A stretch of DNA of 64,000 nt from Bradyrhizobium tropiciagri (GTDB lineage: Bacteria > Pseudomonadota > Alphaproteobacteria > Rhizobiales > Xanthobacteraceae): positions 124,001 to 188,000 of the forward strand of contig NZ_JAFCKH010000005.1 in the NCBI RefSeq assembly GCF_018130505.1, in the 5' to 3' direction. Of this stretch, positions 55,985 through 64,000 are shown one piece after another; position 1 is the first letter of the stretch; every line of letters begins with the position of its first letter. A model generated the notes under the pieces. That model ran no database searches. It was not told the origin of the DNA and worked only from the letters and a program-made list of their open reading frames with translations. The translations under genes and the position numbers were made by a program.

Positions 55985-56439
55985 GCGCCATCGTCAAGGT
56001 CGAGGTCCACCAGCTGCCGCACGGCTACGATCTGTTGCTGCCGGCCTACCAGACCGCCGACGCAGCCGGGCTCGACCTGCTCGCCGCGGTACCGCAATCG
56101 GCGCCGCTGATCCTCTTGCCCGGACGCTACGAGATGGTTCCGACCGGGCTGACCATCGCGTTGCCGCCCGGTTACGAGGCGCAGGTGCGGCCGCGCTCCG
56201 GGCTTGCCGCCAAGCACGGCATCACCGTGCTGAACTCGCCCGGCACCATCGACGCCGACTATCGCGGCGAGATCAATGTGATCCTGATCAATCACGGCCA
56301 GGCGGCGTTCTCGATCCGGCGCGGCGAGCGCATCGCGCAGATGGTGATCGCGCCGGTGACCCGTGCCGAGCTGGTTCCGGTCGACGTGCTGTCCGCAACC
56401 GCGCGCGGCAGCGGCGGCTTCGGCTCGACCGGGCGCTAG
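55981..56439 (+). CDS. dut: dUTP pyrophosphatase
   Basis: A 152-residue trimeric dUTPase that keeps uracil out of DNA. The five motifs are present: [30 protein letters not shown] and the C-terminal [11 protein letters not shown]. The GTG at 55981 overlaps the coaBC stop, so the two are coupled; coaBC-dut is a known pairing. Confidence 0.96.
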   Translation: MSAIVKVEVHQLPHGYDLLLPAYQTADAAGLDLLAAVPQSAPLILLPGRYEMVPTGLTIALPPGYEAQVRPRSGLAAKHGITVLNSPGTIDADYRGEINVILINHGQAAFSIRRGERIAQMVIAPVTRAELVPVDVLSATARGSGGFGSTGR

Positions 56440-56447
56440 CGCAGGCC

Positions 56448-56578
56448 GACTCCGCGCAAATACGGAGTCAATTCGCGTAAAATTTGCGCCGCGATGCGCA
56501 TTTTTTCACAGCCGATTCTGCGTTCACGGTCTGGACTCTTACTCGCCGAGTCCGCTTGGGACTATTCTGGTTTGATTC
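56448..56578. promoter_or_regulatory. Cluster of six GANTC sites upstream of divL
   Basis: GANTC, the CcrM methylation site of Alphaproteobacteria, occurs at 56448, 56465, 56514, 56534, 56548 and 56574. About 0.4 would be expected by base composition in this length. Clusters of such sites mark cell-cycle-controlled promoters in Caulobacter. No TTAA-type CtrA box is visible. The rest of the 280-nt gap, to 56719, has no gene. Confidence 0.6.
56485..56506 (+). terminator. Rho-independent terminator after dut
   Basis: TGCGC-CGCGAT-GCGCA stem followed by TTTTTT, 46 nt after the dut stop. A perfect stem GACTCCG...CGGAGTC (56448-56469) precedes it. They end the coaBC-dut operon. Confidence 0.7.
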
Positions 56579-56719
56579 GAGCACGACGGGGGGTCTTCGT
56601 CGGGTTATTTGGGTCCTGCCTGGGCACGATCCTCGCACAAGCGCTACGCGCTGGTCGTGCGGGAATACCGGTCTCTCTTTTCCGGATCGTGCCAGGGAAT
56701 TGTGCGTCTGGGGCAACAT

Positions 56720-59242
56720 ATGTCGGGCGTAGTCGCGGCGATGCGTCGAACCCTGCTGTCATGCACCTCACTGGCGCGCGACGGCATGATCGGGCTCGCC
56801 ACCGCCGCATTGCTGCCGGTCACATCGGCCTACGCCGCCGATGACGCCGCGCAGGGGTTTTTGACCCAGGCGATGTCGAACTATTTCGGGCTCAACCACC
56901 AGGAGGTCGCGGTGCTCGCGACCTCGTTCGCGCTGGTCGGCTTCTCCGCGGTCGCCGCGATCCTGCTGATGCGCACCCGGGTACGCGCCACCCGCAGCGA
57001 CGAGCGGCTGCGCTCCGAGATCTCGGACCTGCAGGCGCAGACCGACCGGCTGCGCGCGCTGCTGTTCGTCGAACCGCAGGTGCTGATCTCCTGGGCCGCC
57101 GGCGACAACCGCCCGCAGATCTCGGGCGACATCTCGCTGGTGATGTCGCAGGAGAGCTCGCCGCAACGCATCCTCGCCTTCGGAACCTGGCTGCCGCCGG
57201 AGCCGGCGCTGCAGATGGACCACGCCGTCGACGCGCTGCGCGACAAGGGCGAGGCGTTCCTGCTCAACCTCTCCACGTCCGCCGGCCGCGCCATCGAGGC
57301 GATGGGCCGCGCCATCGGCGGCCAGGCCATCGTCCGGATCCGCGAGCTCGGCGGCCTGCGCCGCGACCTCGCCGAATCCAACCTGCGCTACAAGACGCTG
57401 CAGGAAGAGACCGAGCTGCTGCGCGACTTCGCCGCCGCCGCGCCGTGGCCGATCTGGGCCAGGAGCCTCGAAGGCCAACTGCGCTACGCCAACACCGCCT
57501 ATGTCCGCGCCACCGAGGGCAAGAGCGTCAGCGACGCGCTGCAGCGCAATCTCGAACTGCTCGAAAGCGAGCAGCGCACCGAGCTGGCGCGCGCGCTCAA
57601 CGACAATGCGAGCTATGCCGCGCGGCTGCCGATCGTCGTCAAGGGCGAGCGGCGGATCTACGACGTGCAGGCGCTCAAGCTTGGCGGCGGCAGCGCCGGC
57701 ATCGCCATCGACGCCAGCGAGGCGGCGGCGCTGCGCGCGGCGATCGTGCGGATGGTCGAGGCGCACCGCCGCACGCTCGACCAGCTGTCGTCGGGCGTTG
57801 CGGTATTCGACGCCGACCGGCGGCTCACCTTCTACAACGAATCCTACCGGCGGCTGTGGGGGCTCGACCAGGCCTTCCTTGACAGCAACCCCGACGATTC
57901 CAGCATCCTCGACCGGCTGCGCGCCAACCGCAAACTGCCGGAGCAGCCGGACTTCCGCGCCTGGAAGGCCAAGTTGCACGAGGCCTATCGCGCGGTCGAA
58001 TCCGAGACCTACACCTGGTTCCTGCCGGACGGCCGCGCGCTCAGCGTCGTCACCACGCCGAACCTCGAGGGCGGCGTCACCTATCTGTTCGACAACGTCA
58101 CCGAGAGCCTCGACCTCGCCCGCCGCTTCGACCGCCTGACGCGGGTACAGCGCGAGACCCTCGACAATTTGGCCGAAGCCGTCGCGGTGTTCGGCAGCAA
58201 CGGCCGTGCCGAGCTGTTCAACCCCGCCTTCGCCAAGATGTGGAAGCTGTCGGCCGACGCGCTGAACGGCGAGCCGCATATCGATGCGGTGGAAGCGCTG
58301 TGCAGGCCGATGTTCGACGACATGCTGGCCTGGCGGACGCTGCGCGAATCGGTGACCACGATCGAGAACCGTGCCCAGGTCGCGCTCAAGCTGGAGCGCA
58401 AGGACGGCAGCGTCGTCGACTGCATGACGATTCCGCTGCCCGACGGCAAGACGCTGCTCACCTTCCAGGACATCACCGACACCGAGAATGTCGAGCGCGC
58501 GCTGCGCGAGCGCAACGAGGCGCTGGAGGCGGCCGACCAGATGAAGGTGGATTTCGTCCACCACGTCTCCTACGAGCTACGCGCCCCGCTCACCACCATC
58601 ATCGGTTTCGCCCACTTCCTCAGCGATCCCTCGACCGGGCCGCTGACGCCGAAACAGGCGGAATATCTCGACTACGTCACCAAATCGACCAACGCGCTGC
58701 TGGCGCTGACCAACAACATCCTCGACCTCGCCACCATCGACGCCGGGGCGATGAAGCTCGAGCTCGGCCCGGTCAATATCGCCCAGGCGATCGAGGCCGC
58801 TGCCGAAGGCATCCAGGACCGGCTCGCGACCGATCGCATCGCGCTCAAGGTCGATGTTGATCCGAATATCGGCGGCTTCGTCGGCGACGAGCGGCGCGTG
58901 GTGCAGGTGCTCTATAACCTGCTCGCCAACGCGGTCGGCTTCTCGCCGCACGATGCCACCGTCACGATCAGCGCGCGGCGCACCGAGCACCGCGTGACGT
59001 TCTCGGTGACCGATGCCGGCCCCGGCATCCCGCCCGAGATGAAGGACAAGGTGTTCAACTGGTTCGAGAGCCATTCGCACGGCTCGCGGCATCGCGGCGC
59101 CGGGCTCGGGCTGTCGCTGGTGCGCTCCTTCGTCGAACTGCATGGAGGGCGTGTGCGCGTCGATTCCATCGTCGGCAAGGGCACCACCGTGACCTGCGAC
59201 TTCCCGGTCGACCAGACCGCGCACCGCAACGCCGCGGAATGA
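56720..59242 (+). CDS. divL: DivL-type cell-cycle histidine-kinase-like protein
   Basis: An 840-residue PAS/kinase-fold protein. A hydrophobic start and second membrane segment (ATSFALVGFSAVAAILLM) anchor it. PAS-type domains fill about residues 200-600 (WARSLEGQLRYANTAYVRATEG, SGVAVFDADRRLTFYNESYRRLWGL, LAEAVAVFGSNGRAELFNPAFAKMW). The dimerisation helix reads VDFVHHVSYELRAPLTTIIGF: the phospho-acceptor position is Tyr618 instead of His, the hallmark of Caulobacter DivL. The ATPase part keeps N, G1 and G2 boxes (DAGPGIPPEMKD, GAGLGLSL). DivL controls CckA and CtrA activity. GGGG precedes the ATG at 56720. It overlaps tsaE-amgK by 4 nt. Confidence 0.92.
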   Translation: MSGVVAAMRRTLLSCTSLARDGMIGLATAALLPVTSAYAADDAAQGFLTQAMSNYFGLNHQEVAVLATSFALVGFSAVAAILLMRTRVRATRSDERLRSEISDLQAQTDRLRALLFVEPQVLISWAAGDNRPQISGDISLVMSQESSPQRILAFGTWLPPEPALQMDHAVDALRDKGEAFLLNLSTSAGRAIEAMGRAIGGQAIVRIRELGGLRRDLAESNLRYKTLQEETELLRDFAAAAPWPIWARSLEGQLRYANTAYVRATEGKSVSDALQRNLELLESEQRTELARALNDNASYAARLPIVVKGERRIYDVQALKLGGGSAGIAIDASEAAALRAAIVRMVEAHRRTLDQLSSGVAVFDADRRLTFYNESYRRLWGLDQAFLDSNPDDSSILDRLRANRKLPEQPDFRAWKAKLHEAYRAVESETYTWFLPDGRALSVVTTPNLEGGVTYLFDNVTESLDLARRFDRLTRVQRETLDNLAEAVAVFGSNGRAELFNPAFAKMWKLSADALNGEPHIDAVEALCRPMFDDMLAWRTLRESVTTIENRAQVALKLERKDGSVVDCMTIPLPDGKTLLTFQDITDTENVERALRERNEALEAADQMKVDFVHHVSYELRAPLTTIIGFAHFLSDPSTGPLTPKQAEYLDYVTKSTNALLALTNNILDLATIDAGAMKLELGPVNIAQAIEAAAEGIQDRLATDRIALKVDVDPNIGGFVGDERRVVQVLYNLLANAVGFSPHDATVTISARRTEHRVTFSVTDAGPGIPPEMKDKVFNWFESHSHGSRHRGAGLGLSLVRSFVELHGGRVRVDSIVGKGTTVTCDFPVDQTAHRNAAE

Positions 59243-60762
59243 TCGCGACCTCGACATTCTCGGTGCCGCTCGCGAACGAAACCGCGACCGCCGACCTGAT
59301 GGCCGATCTCGCGCTCCTGATCGGCGCCGGGGACGTCATCACGCTGTCCGGCGATCTCGGCGCCGGCAAGACCGCCGCGGCCCGCGCGCTGATCCGCTAT
59401 CTCGCCGACGACGCGACGCTGGAGGTGCCGAGCCCGACCTTCACGCTGGCGCAGAGCTACGAGCTGCCGTCATTCGCGCTGCTTCATGCCGACCTCTACC
59501 GCATCAACGATGCCAGCGAGCTCGACGAGATCGGGCTGTCGCCGCTGCCCGACGACATCGTGGCGCTGATCGAATGGCCGGAGCGCGCGCCTGACGCGAT
59601 GCCCGATGACCGTATCGACATCGCGTTGACCCATCGTCCGGCGCTCGGATCGACCGCCCGCGCGGCCGAGATCACCGGATACGGCAAGGCGGCGACCAAG
59701 GTTGCGCGGCTCCAGGCACTGCGCCAGTTCATGGATCAAGCGGGGTTTCTTGCCGCCCGCCGCGAACGCATGCCGGGCGACGCCTCGACCCGCTCCTATG
59801 CGCGGCTGCGCACCGGGGACGGCAGCGTCATCCTGATGAACTCGCCGCGCCGTCCGGATGGCGCGGCGATCTACAACGGCAGGTCCTATAGCGCCGCAGT
59901 GCATCTCGCCGAGGACGTCACGCCGTTCGTCGCGATCGGAAACGGGCTGCGCAAGCATGGCTTCTCCGCGCCCGCGATCCGGCACACCGATCTCGACTCC
60001 GGCTTCCTCATCACCGAGGATTTCGGCCGCGAGGGCGTGATCGAGGGCGAGCCGCCGCAGCCGATCGCCGAGCGCTACGAGGCCGCGACCGACATGCTGG
60101 CGGCGCTGCATCGCGAGGCGTTGCCGGACACGCTGCCGGTAACATCGGAGGCGAGCTACGACATCCCGGTGTTCGACATCGATGCCTGGCTGATCGAGAT
60201 CGGCTTGATGCTGGAATGGTACCTGCCCGACCGCGGCGTCGAGCCGACCGAGGAGCTGCGTGCCGAATTCCTCGGGATGTGGCGCGGGCTGCTGGAAAAG
60301 CCCGCCACAGCGGTGCAGACCTGGGTGATCAGGGATTTCCACTCGCCGAACATCATCTGGCTCGCCGAACGCACCGGCATCCTGCGCGTCGGCATCATCG
60401 ACTTCCAGGACGCGGTGCTGGGCCCGGCCGCCTATGACGTGGTGTCGCTGCTGCAGGACGCGCGGATCGACGTGCCCGAACACCTCGAGCTGCAGCTCCT
60501 GACCCGCTACATCAAGACGCGGCGCGCCACCGACGACCGCTTCGACCCGGCGGGGTTCGCCGAGCTCTATGCGATCATGTCGGCGCAGCGCAACACCCGC
60601 CTGCTCGGCACCTTCGCCCGCCTCAACCGGCGCGACGGCAAGCCGCAATACCTCAAGCACCAGCCGCGGATCTGGACCTACCTCAACCGCTCGTTGGCGC
60701 ATCCGGCACTGGCCACATTCCGCGACTGGTACGAGGCCAACGTCCCTCCCCCGTTACCATAG
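59239..60762 (+). CDS. Fusion of TsaE (t6A ATPase) and AmgK-type sugar kinase
   Basis: A 507-residue fusion. Residues 1-150 are TsaE: Walker A GDLGAGKT, PSPTFTLAQSY, HADLYRI and ALIEWPER, the ATPase that works with TsaB and TsaD. From about 165 comes an aminoglycoside-phosphotransferase-fold kinase with VIRDFHSPNIIWL (catalytic loop) and GIIDFQDAVLGPAAYDVVSLLQ (metal loop), matching AmgK, which phosphorylates MurNAc/GlcNAc at the anomeric position. murU lies two genes on, completing the anhydro-MurNAc recycling route. It overlaps divL by 4 nt, so translation is coupled to it. Confidence 0.92.
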   Translation: MIATSTFSVPLANETATADLMADLALLIGAGDVITLSGDLGAGKTAAARALIRYLADDATLEVPSPTFTLAQSYELPSFALLHADLYRINDASELDEIGLSPLPDDIVALIEWPERAPDAMPDDRIDIALTHRPALGSTARAAEITGYGKAATKVARLQALRQFMDQAGFLAARRERMPGDASTRSYARLRTGDGSVILMNSPRRPDGAAIYNGRSYSAAVHLAEDVTPFVAIGNGLRKHGFSAPAIRHTDLDSGFLITEDFGREGVIEGEPPQPIAERYEAATDMLAALHREALPDTLPVTSEASYDIPVFDIDAWLIEIGLMLEWYLPDRGVEPTEELRAEFLGMWRGLLEKPATAVQTWVIRDFHSPNIIWLAERTGILRVGIIDFQDAVLGPAAYDVVSLLQDARIDVPEHLELQLLTRYIKTRRATDDRFDPAGFAELYAIMSAQRNTRLLGTFARLNRRDGKPQYLKHQPRIWTYLNRSLAHPALATFRDWYEANVPPPLP

Positions 60763-60846
60763 GTTTACCGGTTGTTAGCCGCCCGCCGCCTAAGCTCGGA
60801 ACTGGCACTTGCCATGGCAACGGGGCCAGATCTGGAGCGGGACCAA

Positions 60847-61167
60847 ATGGCGGCGGAACGACGCAGGGGCGATCGTGTCACGTTCGAGCGTGGCATTCCG
60901 GCGCACATGATGGCCATCGACGGCACCTGGCGCCGCGACTGCATCATGGAAGACGTGTCCGAGACCGGCGCCAAGCTCTCCGTCGATGGCTCGATCGAGG
61001 GTTTGAACCTGAAGGAGTTTTTCCTGCTGCTGTCGTCCACAGGATTGGCCTATCGCCGCTGCGAGCTGGCATGGGTCAATGGCGACCAGATCGGGGTCAA
61101 TTTTCTGAAACAAGGCGATAAGAAGAAAAAACCTGCCAGACGCGGCGCACAAGCCGTCGACGTCTAG
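60847..61167 (+). CDS. PilZ-domain protein (c-di-GMP receptor)
   Basis: A 106-residue single-domain PilZ protein. The RxxxR motif is ERRRGDRVTF (near residue 5) and the second motif is EDVSETGAKL (D/NxSxxG), so c-di-GMP binding is likely. The tail is basic (KKKKPARRGA). It sits between the amgK fusion and murU. The ATG at 60847 follows GGAG by about 9 nt; starts at 60814 and 60772 are possible. Confidence 0.85.
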   Translation: MAAERRRGDRVTFERGIPAHMMAIDGTWRRDCIMEDVSETGAKLSVDGSIEGLNLKEFFLLLSSTGLAYRRCELAWVNGDQIGVNFLKQGDKKKKPARRGAQAVDV

Positions 61168-61265
61168 GCATCTCGCCGGCCGGCGTCTTACTGACGTCAC
61201 GTCCGGTGACTATGGCGTCGGGTTATGTGTTTGCCGAATCGCCGTGATATGATCGGCGCCGAGAG

Positions 61266-62012
61266 ATGATGACCGAGAATATCCGGAAGATGCCCGTTAC
61301 ACCCCATAAAGCCATGGTGCTCGCTGCGGGCCTCGGCGTGCGCATGCGCCCGCTGACCAACACGATGCCCAAGCCGCTGGTGAGCGTGGCCGGCCAGCCG
61401 CTGCTCGACCATGTGCTCGACAAGCTCGCGGGGGCCGGTGTGAGCGAGGCCGTCGTCAACGTCCACTACCTGCCCGACCAGATCATCGAGCACGTCAAGC
61501 CGCGCAACCACCCGCGCGTGATCATCTCCGACGAACGCGACCAGGTGCTCGGCACCGGCGGCGCGGTCGTGAAGGCGCTGCCGCTGCTCGGCGAGGCGCC
61601 GTTCTTCCATCTCAACGCCGACACGATGTGGATCGACGGCGTGCGCTCCAACCTGGCACGGCTCGCGGAAGCCTTCGATCCGGAGCGGATGGACATCCTG
61701 CTGCTGATGGCGCCGACCGCCTCGAGCATCGGCTATAGCGGCCGCGGCGACTATTCGATGTTGCCGGACGGCGCGCTGCGCAAGCGGCGGGAACACCAGG
61801 TGGTGCCGTTCGTCTATGCAGGTGCCGCGATCATGTCGCCCGCGCTGTTCGCCGATGCCCCGGCCGGCGAGTTCTCGCTGACCAAGATGTTCGACCGCGC
61901 CAATGAGCAGGAACGGCTGTTCGGCCTGCGCCTCGACGGCGTCTGGATGCATGTCGGAACCCCCGACGCGATCCAGGCCGCGGAAGAGGCGTTCCTGGAA
62001 AGCGTGGCCTAG
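61266..62012 (+). CDS. murU: MurU-type sugar-phosphate nucleotidyltransferase
   Basis: A 248-residue nucleotidyltransferase of the MurU/GlmU N-terminal group, turning MurNAc-1-phosphate into UDP-MurNAc. The signature is MVLAAGLGVRMRPLTNTMPKPL, with Lys in PKPLV, and FFHLNADTMWID, the metal site. WMHVGTPDAIQAAEEAFL is the usual ending. It pairs with the AmgK domain at 59239. Two ATGs (61266, 61269) are available. Confidence 0.9.
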   Translation: MMTENIRKMPVTPHKAMVLAAGLGVRMRPLTNTMPKPLVSVAGQPLLDHVLDKLAGAGVSEAVVNVHYLPDQIIEHVKPRNHPRVIISDERDQVLGTGGAVVKALPLLGEAPFFHLNADTMWIDGVRSNLARLAEAFDPERMDILLLMAPTASSIGYSGRGDYSMLPDGALRKRREHQVVPFVYAGAAIMSPALFADAPAGEFSLTKMFDRANEQERLFGLRLDGVWMHVGTPDAIQAAEEAFLESVA

Positions 62013-62042
62013 CCAATCCGCCGCCACGCCGGCGACGACAGT

Positions 62043-62110
62043 GGGGAACGGGGATGGCGCGTCCCTCACCCATGACGGGGAACGGGGATGGCGCGTCCCT
62101 CACCCATGAC
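62043..62110. repeat. Perfect 34-nt tandem duplication
   Basis: Two identical 34-nt copies (62043-62076, 62077-62110), starting GGGGAACGGGGATGGCGCG and ending in CCCATGAC, lie between murU and addB. The unit contains GGGATGGCGCGTCCC, itself a near-dyad. Confidence 0.9.
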
Positions 62111-62155
62111 CTTCCCTCCATCGCTCCCTATATTGGCGCCTGATTCCGAATCAGG
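62105..62155 (+). promoter_or_regulatory. Possible addB promoter and palindromic leader
   Basis: CATGAC (62105-62110), 17 nt, CTATAT (62128-62133) fits an alpha RpoD promoter; the -35 is the last six bases of the tandem repeat. The palindrome CCTGATTCCGAATCAGG (62139-62155) follows, overlaps the AGG ribosome site and contains two GANTC sites. All is inferred from sequence pattern. Confidence 0.4.
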
Positions 62156-62160
62156 TTGTC

Positions 62161-64000
62161 ATGCGCGTCTTCAGCGTTCCGCTCTCTGCACCGTTCCTGC
62201 GTACCGTCATCGCCGCTTTGGTCGATGGCCGGCTGGTCGCGGGCTTCGATGCCCGGAACGATCCCGCGAAACTCGCCAGCGCCACGCTCTATCTGCCGAC
62301 CCGCCGCGCCGGGCGGCTGGCGCGCGAGATATTCCTCGACGTGCTCGACAGCGACGCCGCGGTGCTGCCGCGCATCGTCGCGCTCGGCGACATCGATGAG
62401 GACGAACTCGCTTTCGCCGATCAATCCGACGAGGTCGGCGGCGCCGCACCGCTGGAGATTCCGCCGAAGCTCGGCGAGCTCGAACGCCGGCTGACGCTGG
62501 CGCATCTGGTCGCGGCCTGGGCCAAGACGCCGGTGTCGGCGCCGCTGGTGGTCGGCGGACCGGCCTCGACGCTGCAACTCGCCGGCGATCTGGCGCGGCT
62601 GATGGACGACATGGTGACGCGCGGTGTCGACTGGCGTCAACTCGACCGCCTGGTGCCGGACCAGCTCGACAAATACTGGCAGCACTCGCTCGACTTCCTG
62701 CGCATCGCGCGCGACGCCTGGCCGAACTATCTGAAGGAGATCGGCAAGATCGAGCCGGCGGCGCGCCGCGATCAACTGATCGAGGCGGAGGCGGCACGGC
62801 TGACCAAACACCATGCCGGCCCGGTGATCGCGGCCGGCTCGACCGGTTCGATGCCGGCCACCGCAAAATTCCTGCATGCGGTGGCGAAGCTGTCGAATGG
62901 CGCGGTGGTGCTGCCGGGGCTCGACACCGATCTCGACGAAGAGTCCTGGAACACGATCGGCGGCGAACGCGGTGACGATGGCAGGTTCACCACGCCACCA
63001 TCCTCGAACCATCCGCAATACGCGATGCATGCTCTGTTGCATGACCGCTTCGGAATCAGGCGCCGGGATGTCGAGAGTCTCGCAGCGCCGGCACCGCTCG
63101 GCCGCGAGGTGCTGGTGTCGGAGACGATGCGCCCCTCGACCGCGACCGCGCAATGGCATGACCGGCTGGAGCGGCCCGAGATCGTCGCCCGTATTTCCGC
63201 CGGGATGACCAATCTCGTCGTGGTCGAGGCGCCCAATCCGGAGATGGAGGCGCTGGCGATTGCGGTGGCGATGCGCGAGGCGCGGCATCTCGGCAAATCG
63301 GCAGCGCTGGTGACGCCGGACCGCGCGCTGGCGCGCCGCGTGATGGCCTCGCTGACGCGCTGGAAGCTGGAGTTCGACGATTCCGGCGGCGATGCGCTGA
63401 TGGAGACCGCGGCTGGCGTGTTCGCCCGCCTCACCGCCGAAGCCGCAGCCCGGGGACTGGAGCCGCCGACCTTGCTGGCGCTGCTCAAACATCCGCTGTT
63501 TCGTCTGGGCGGCGCGCACGGCGCGCTGAAGCGCGCGATCGAGGTGCTGGAGATCGCGCTGCTGCGCGGCACCCGGCCGCAGCCGGGAACGGCCGGCATC
63601 GCCCGTGACTTCGCACGCTTCCGCGCCGAACTCGTCAAGCTCAACAGCGGCGAGACTTCGTCGCTGCACAAGGCCGAGCAGCGCGCGCGGTTGCGCGACA
63701 GCGATCTCAATCTGGCCGAGGTGCTGATCACAAAGCTGCAGACGGCGCTGGCGCCGCTCGAGGGCATGTCCTCGTCCAGGCCGTATGATTTCGCCGAGCT
63801 GGCTTCGCGTCACCGCGAGGCGGTGATGGCGCTGTCCAGCGACCAGCACGGCGTCGCCGCCGTGTTCGAGGAGCGCGCCGGCGCCGTGCTGGCATCGGCG
63901 TTCGATGAGCTGCTGAACAAGCAGCAGCCGAGCGGACTGATGACGCCGCTCGCTGACTATCCCGACGTGTTCCAGACCGCATTCGCCGACCGCATGGTGC
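62161..64000 (+). CDS. addB: AddB, subunit of AddAB helicase-nuclease, 5' part
   Basis: The first 613 codons of AddB, which with AddA processes double-strand breaks for RecA loading. The N-terminus MRVFSVPLSAPFLRTVIAAL and the body (LYLPTRRAGRLAREIFLDVL, IVALGDIDEDELAF, GSTGSMPATAKFLHAVAKL, AALVTPDRALARRVMASL) match alphaproteobacterial AddB (UvrD-like inactive helicase fold). The nuclease domain and FeS cysteines would be beyond the edge. It follows murU by 148 nt; addA should follow on the right. Confidence 0.93.
   Translation, partial: MRVFSVPLSAPFLRTVIAALVDGRLVAGFDARNDPAKLASATLYLPTRRAGRLAREIFLDVLDSDAAVLPRIVALGDIDEDELAFADQSDEVGGAAPLEIPPKLGELERRLTLAHLVAAWAKTPVSAPLVVGGPASTLQLAGDLARLMDDMVTRGVDWRQLDRLVPDQLDKYWQHSLDFLRIARDAWPNYLKEIGKIEPAARRDQLIEAEAARLTKHHAGPVIAAGSTGSMPATAKFLHAVAKLSNGAVVLPGLDTDLDEESWNTIGGERGDDGRFTTPPSSNHPQYAMHALLHDRFGIRRRDVESLAAPAPLGREVLVSETMRPSTATAQWHDRLERPEIVARISAGMTNLVVVEAPNPEMEALAIAVAMREARHLGKSAALVTPDRALARRVMASLTRWKLEFDDSGGDALMETAAGVFARLTAEAAARGLEPPTLLALLKHPLFRLGGAHGALKRAIEVLEIALLRGTRPQPGTAGIARDFARFRAELVKLNSGETSSLHKAEQRARLRDSDLNLAEVLITKLQTALAPLEGMSSSRPYDFAELASRHREAVMALSSDQHGVAAVFEERAGAVLASAFDELLNKQQPSGLMTPLADYPDVFQTAFADRMV

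Noticed and set aside
56494-56844. Short plus-strand frames in the gap before divL
   Set aside because: They overlap the terminator after dut and the divL start in other frames and have no ribosome sites.

Overview
The window looks like chromosomal core DNA of a Bradyrhizobium or a very close relative (Hyphomicrobiales). The basis is very GC-rich coding sequence, an Irr protein carrying the bradyrhizobial GCPW heme motif next to fabA-fabB, a DivL-type kinase with tyrosine in the H-box, the gene order lnt/HTH/trmB/rimP-nusA-ylxR-infB-rbfA-truB-rpsO-pnp, and several families of interspersed palindromic repeats. I found 56 protein genes, two of them cut by the window edges. I saw no rRNA, tRNA, CRISPR array, insertion sequence, phage or integrative element.

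Layout. 1-10.4 kb is metabolic accessory DNA: an FAD oxidoreductase end, a GntR-FCD regulator divergent from an orphan amino-acid-type binding protein, two serine-hydrolase (class C beta-lactamase fold) genes, gabD, an acyl-CoA ligase and a PfkB (adenosine-type) kinase. 10.7-27 kb is housekeeping: murJ, trpS, a UspA protein, nfuA, tsaB-rimI, fur, a HAD phosphatase, then miaB-phoH-ybeY-corC-lnt, an HTH regulator, an M20 peptidase, trmB and a DUF2336 gene. 27.1-37.7 kb is the transcription/translation supercluster rimP-nusA-ylxR-infB-rbfA-truB-rpsO, followed by pnp, with a promoter and an intrinsic-terminator-like hairpin in the rimP leader. 37.8-43.1 kb holds a Tat-exported superoxide dismutase and the irr/fabA-fabB-fabV locus. 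43.4-52 kb is mixed: a 2-hydroxyacid dehydrogenase, a LysR/aldo-keto reductase pair, a MoeB-like enzyme, a degenerate secreted trypsin-like protein, ggt and mutM. 52.1-64 kb holds ubiE-ubiB, coaBC-dut, divL, a tsaE-amgK fusion, a PilZ gene, murU and the start of addB.

How genes work together. Iron and manganese control is represented twice (fur and irr), and the irr promoter carries three hexamers like a non-canonical Fur site. tsaB, rimI and tsaE serve t6A modification and ribosome acetylation. nusA, infB, rbfA, truB, rpsO and pnp link transcription, ribosome maturation and RNA decay. The amgK domain and murU form the anhydro-muramic-acid recycling route to UDP-MurNAc, with a PilZ protein gene between them. 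ubiE and ubiB serve ubiquinone; coaBC and dut serve coenzyme A and nucleotide hygiene.

Most notable: CoaBC starts with a FitA/VapB-like ribbon-helix-helix DNA-binding domain, and a near-perfect palindrome of the kind such proteins bind lies just upstream, so a metabolic enzyme may regulate its own gene. Also notable are six GANTC (CcrM) sites in 131 bp upstream of divL, FabV rather than FabI at the irr-fabAB locus, and a pseudo-protease lacking the catalytic histidine.
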